DNA of 64,000 bases from Sphingomonas sp. Leaf230 (GTDB lineage: Bacteria; Pseudomonadota; Alphaproteobacteria; Sphingomonadales; Sphingomonadaceae), in assembly GCF_001421745.1 (NCBI RefSeq), contig NZ_LMKW01000001.1:556174-620173 (forward strand), given 5' to 3'. Under the pieces are notes generated by a model. That model was not told the DNA's origin. It worked only from the letters and a program-made list of their open reading frames with translations, and searched no databases. The position numbers and the translations under genes were made by a program. Shown here in pieces: positions 63,938-64,000 of the stretch. Positions within the stretch are counted from its first letter, which is position 1, and each line of letters opens with the position of its first letter.

Positions 63938-64000
63938 GGGGGCAGGGGGCGGTCGTAGCGGTGTGATTCGGCATTACGAGCTACCCTGCGCACAAGAAAG
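63938..64000. other. window edge, no gene called
   Basis: The last 63 bases after the zinc-finger gene contain no recognisable reading frame, terminator or RNA gene. Confidence 0.4.

Overview
The window looks like a chromosomal segment of a sphingomonad alphaproteobacterium, probably Sphingomonas or a close relative. It is GC-rich, has three large TonB-dependent receptors, carries the alphaproteobacterial divL-tsaE-amgK-murU-addB-addA-trxA block and an rcdA (DUF1465) gene, and is sprinkled with double-hairpin intergenic repeats. There is no phage, plasmid, IS transposase, CRISPR array or rRNA. One tRNA gene (Pro, CGG) is present.

Layout. 1-5.6 kb: yqgE, ahcY behind a perfect 20-bp palindrome, and a TonB receptor. 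5.7-17.2 kb: a mostly overlapping gene train of divL (histidine-kinase fold with Tyr in place of the phospho-His), tsaE, the peptidoglycan-recycling pair amgK/murU, the recombination nuclease addB/addA, and trxA. 17.2-24 kb: argJ, a TonB-C-like protein, secA, yjbQ and a lipoprotein. 24-30 kb: mfd and sdhE against recG. 30-35 kb (minus strand): serS, surE, an NlpD-like LysM/LytM lipoprotein and tyrS. A repeat has erased the stop of the LytM gene and joined it in frame to tyrS. 35-39.3 kb: a host-attachment-like protein, a Ser/Gly-rich PEP-CTERM-like protein, dksA, a PilZ gene, two DUF465 genes and rcdA with a CtrA-like box. 39.4-44.5 kb: tRNA-Pro, lepA, a toxin-antitoxin pair whose toxin start looks broken, and a second TonB receptor. 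44.8-50.3 kb: a GH18/NodB/GT2 fusion enzyme and modABC with a short ModC. 50.3-54.6 kb: a GH3 beta-glucosidase and htpG. 54.9-60 kb: an exported amine oxidase, TonB receptor and exported RidA cluster. 60.1-63.9 kb: a tightly overlapping redox operon of DUF4126, MerA-like FAD reductase, cNMP/thioredoxin-reductase fusion and UBP-type zinc finger.

How the genes work together. DivL and RcdA both feed into the CtrA cell-cycle pathway known from Caulobacter. AddAB, Mfd and RecG are DNA-repair helicases. AmgK/MurU, the LytM lipoprotein and the GH18/deacetylase/GT protein concern cell wall or exopolysaccharide. The two clusters at the right end are the most promising little-described systems: one looks like periplasmic amine oxidation with imine clean-up and outer-membrane uptake, the other pairs a eukaryote-like ubiquitin-binding zinc finger with flavin reductases that lack some classical redox cysteines. 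Functional statements rest on motif recognition by eye; no database search was run.
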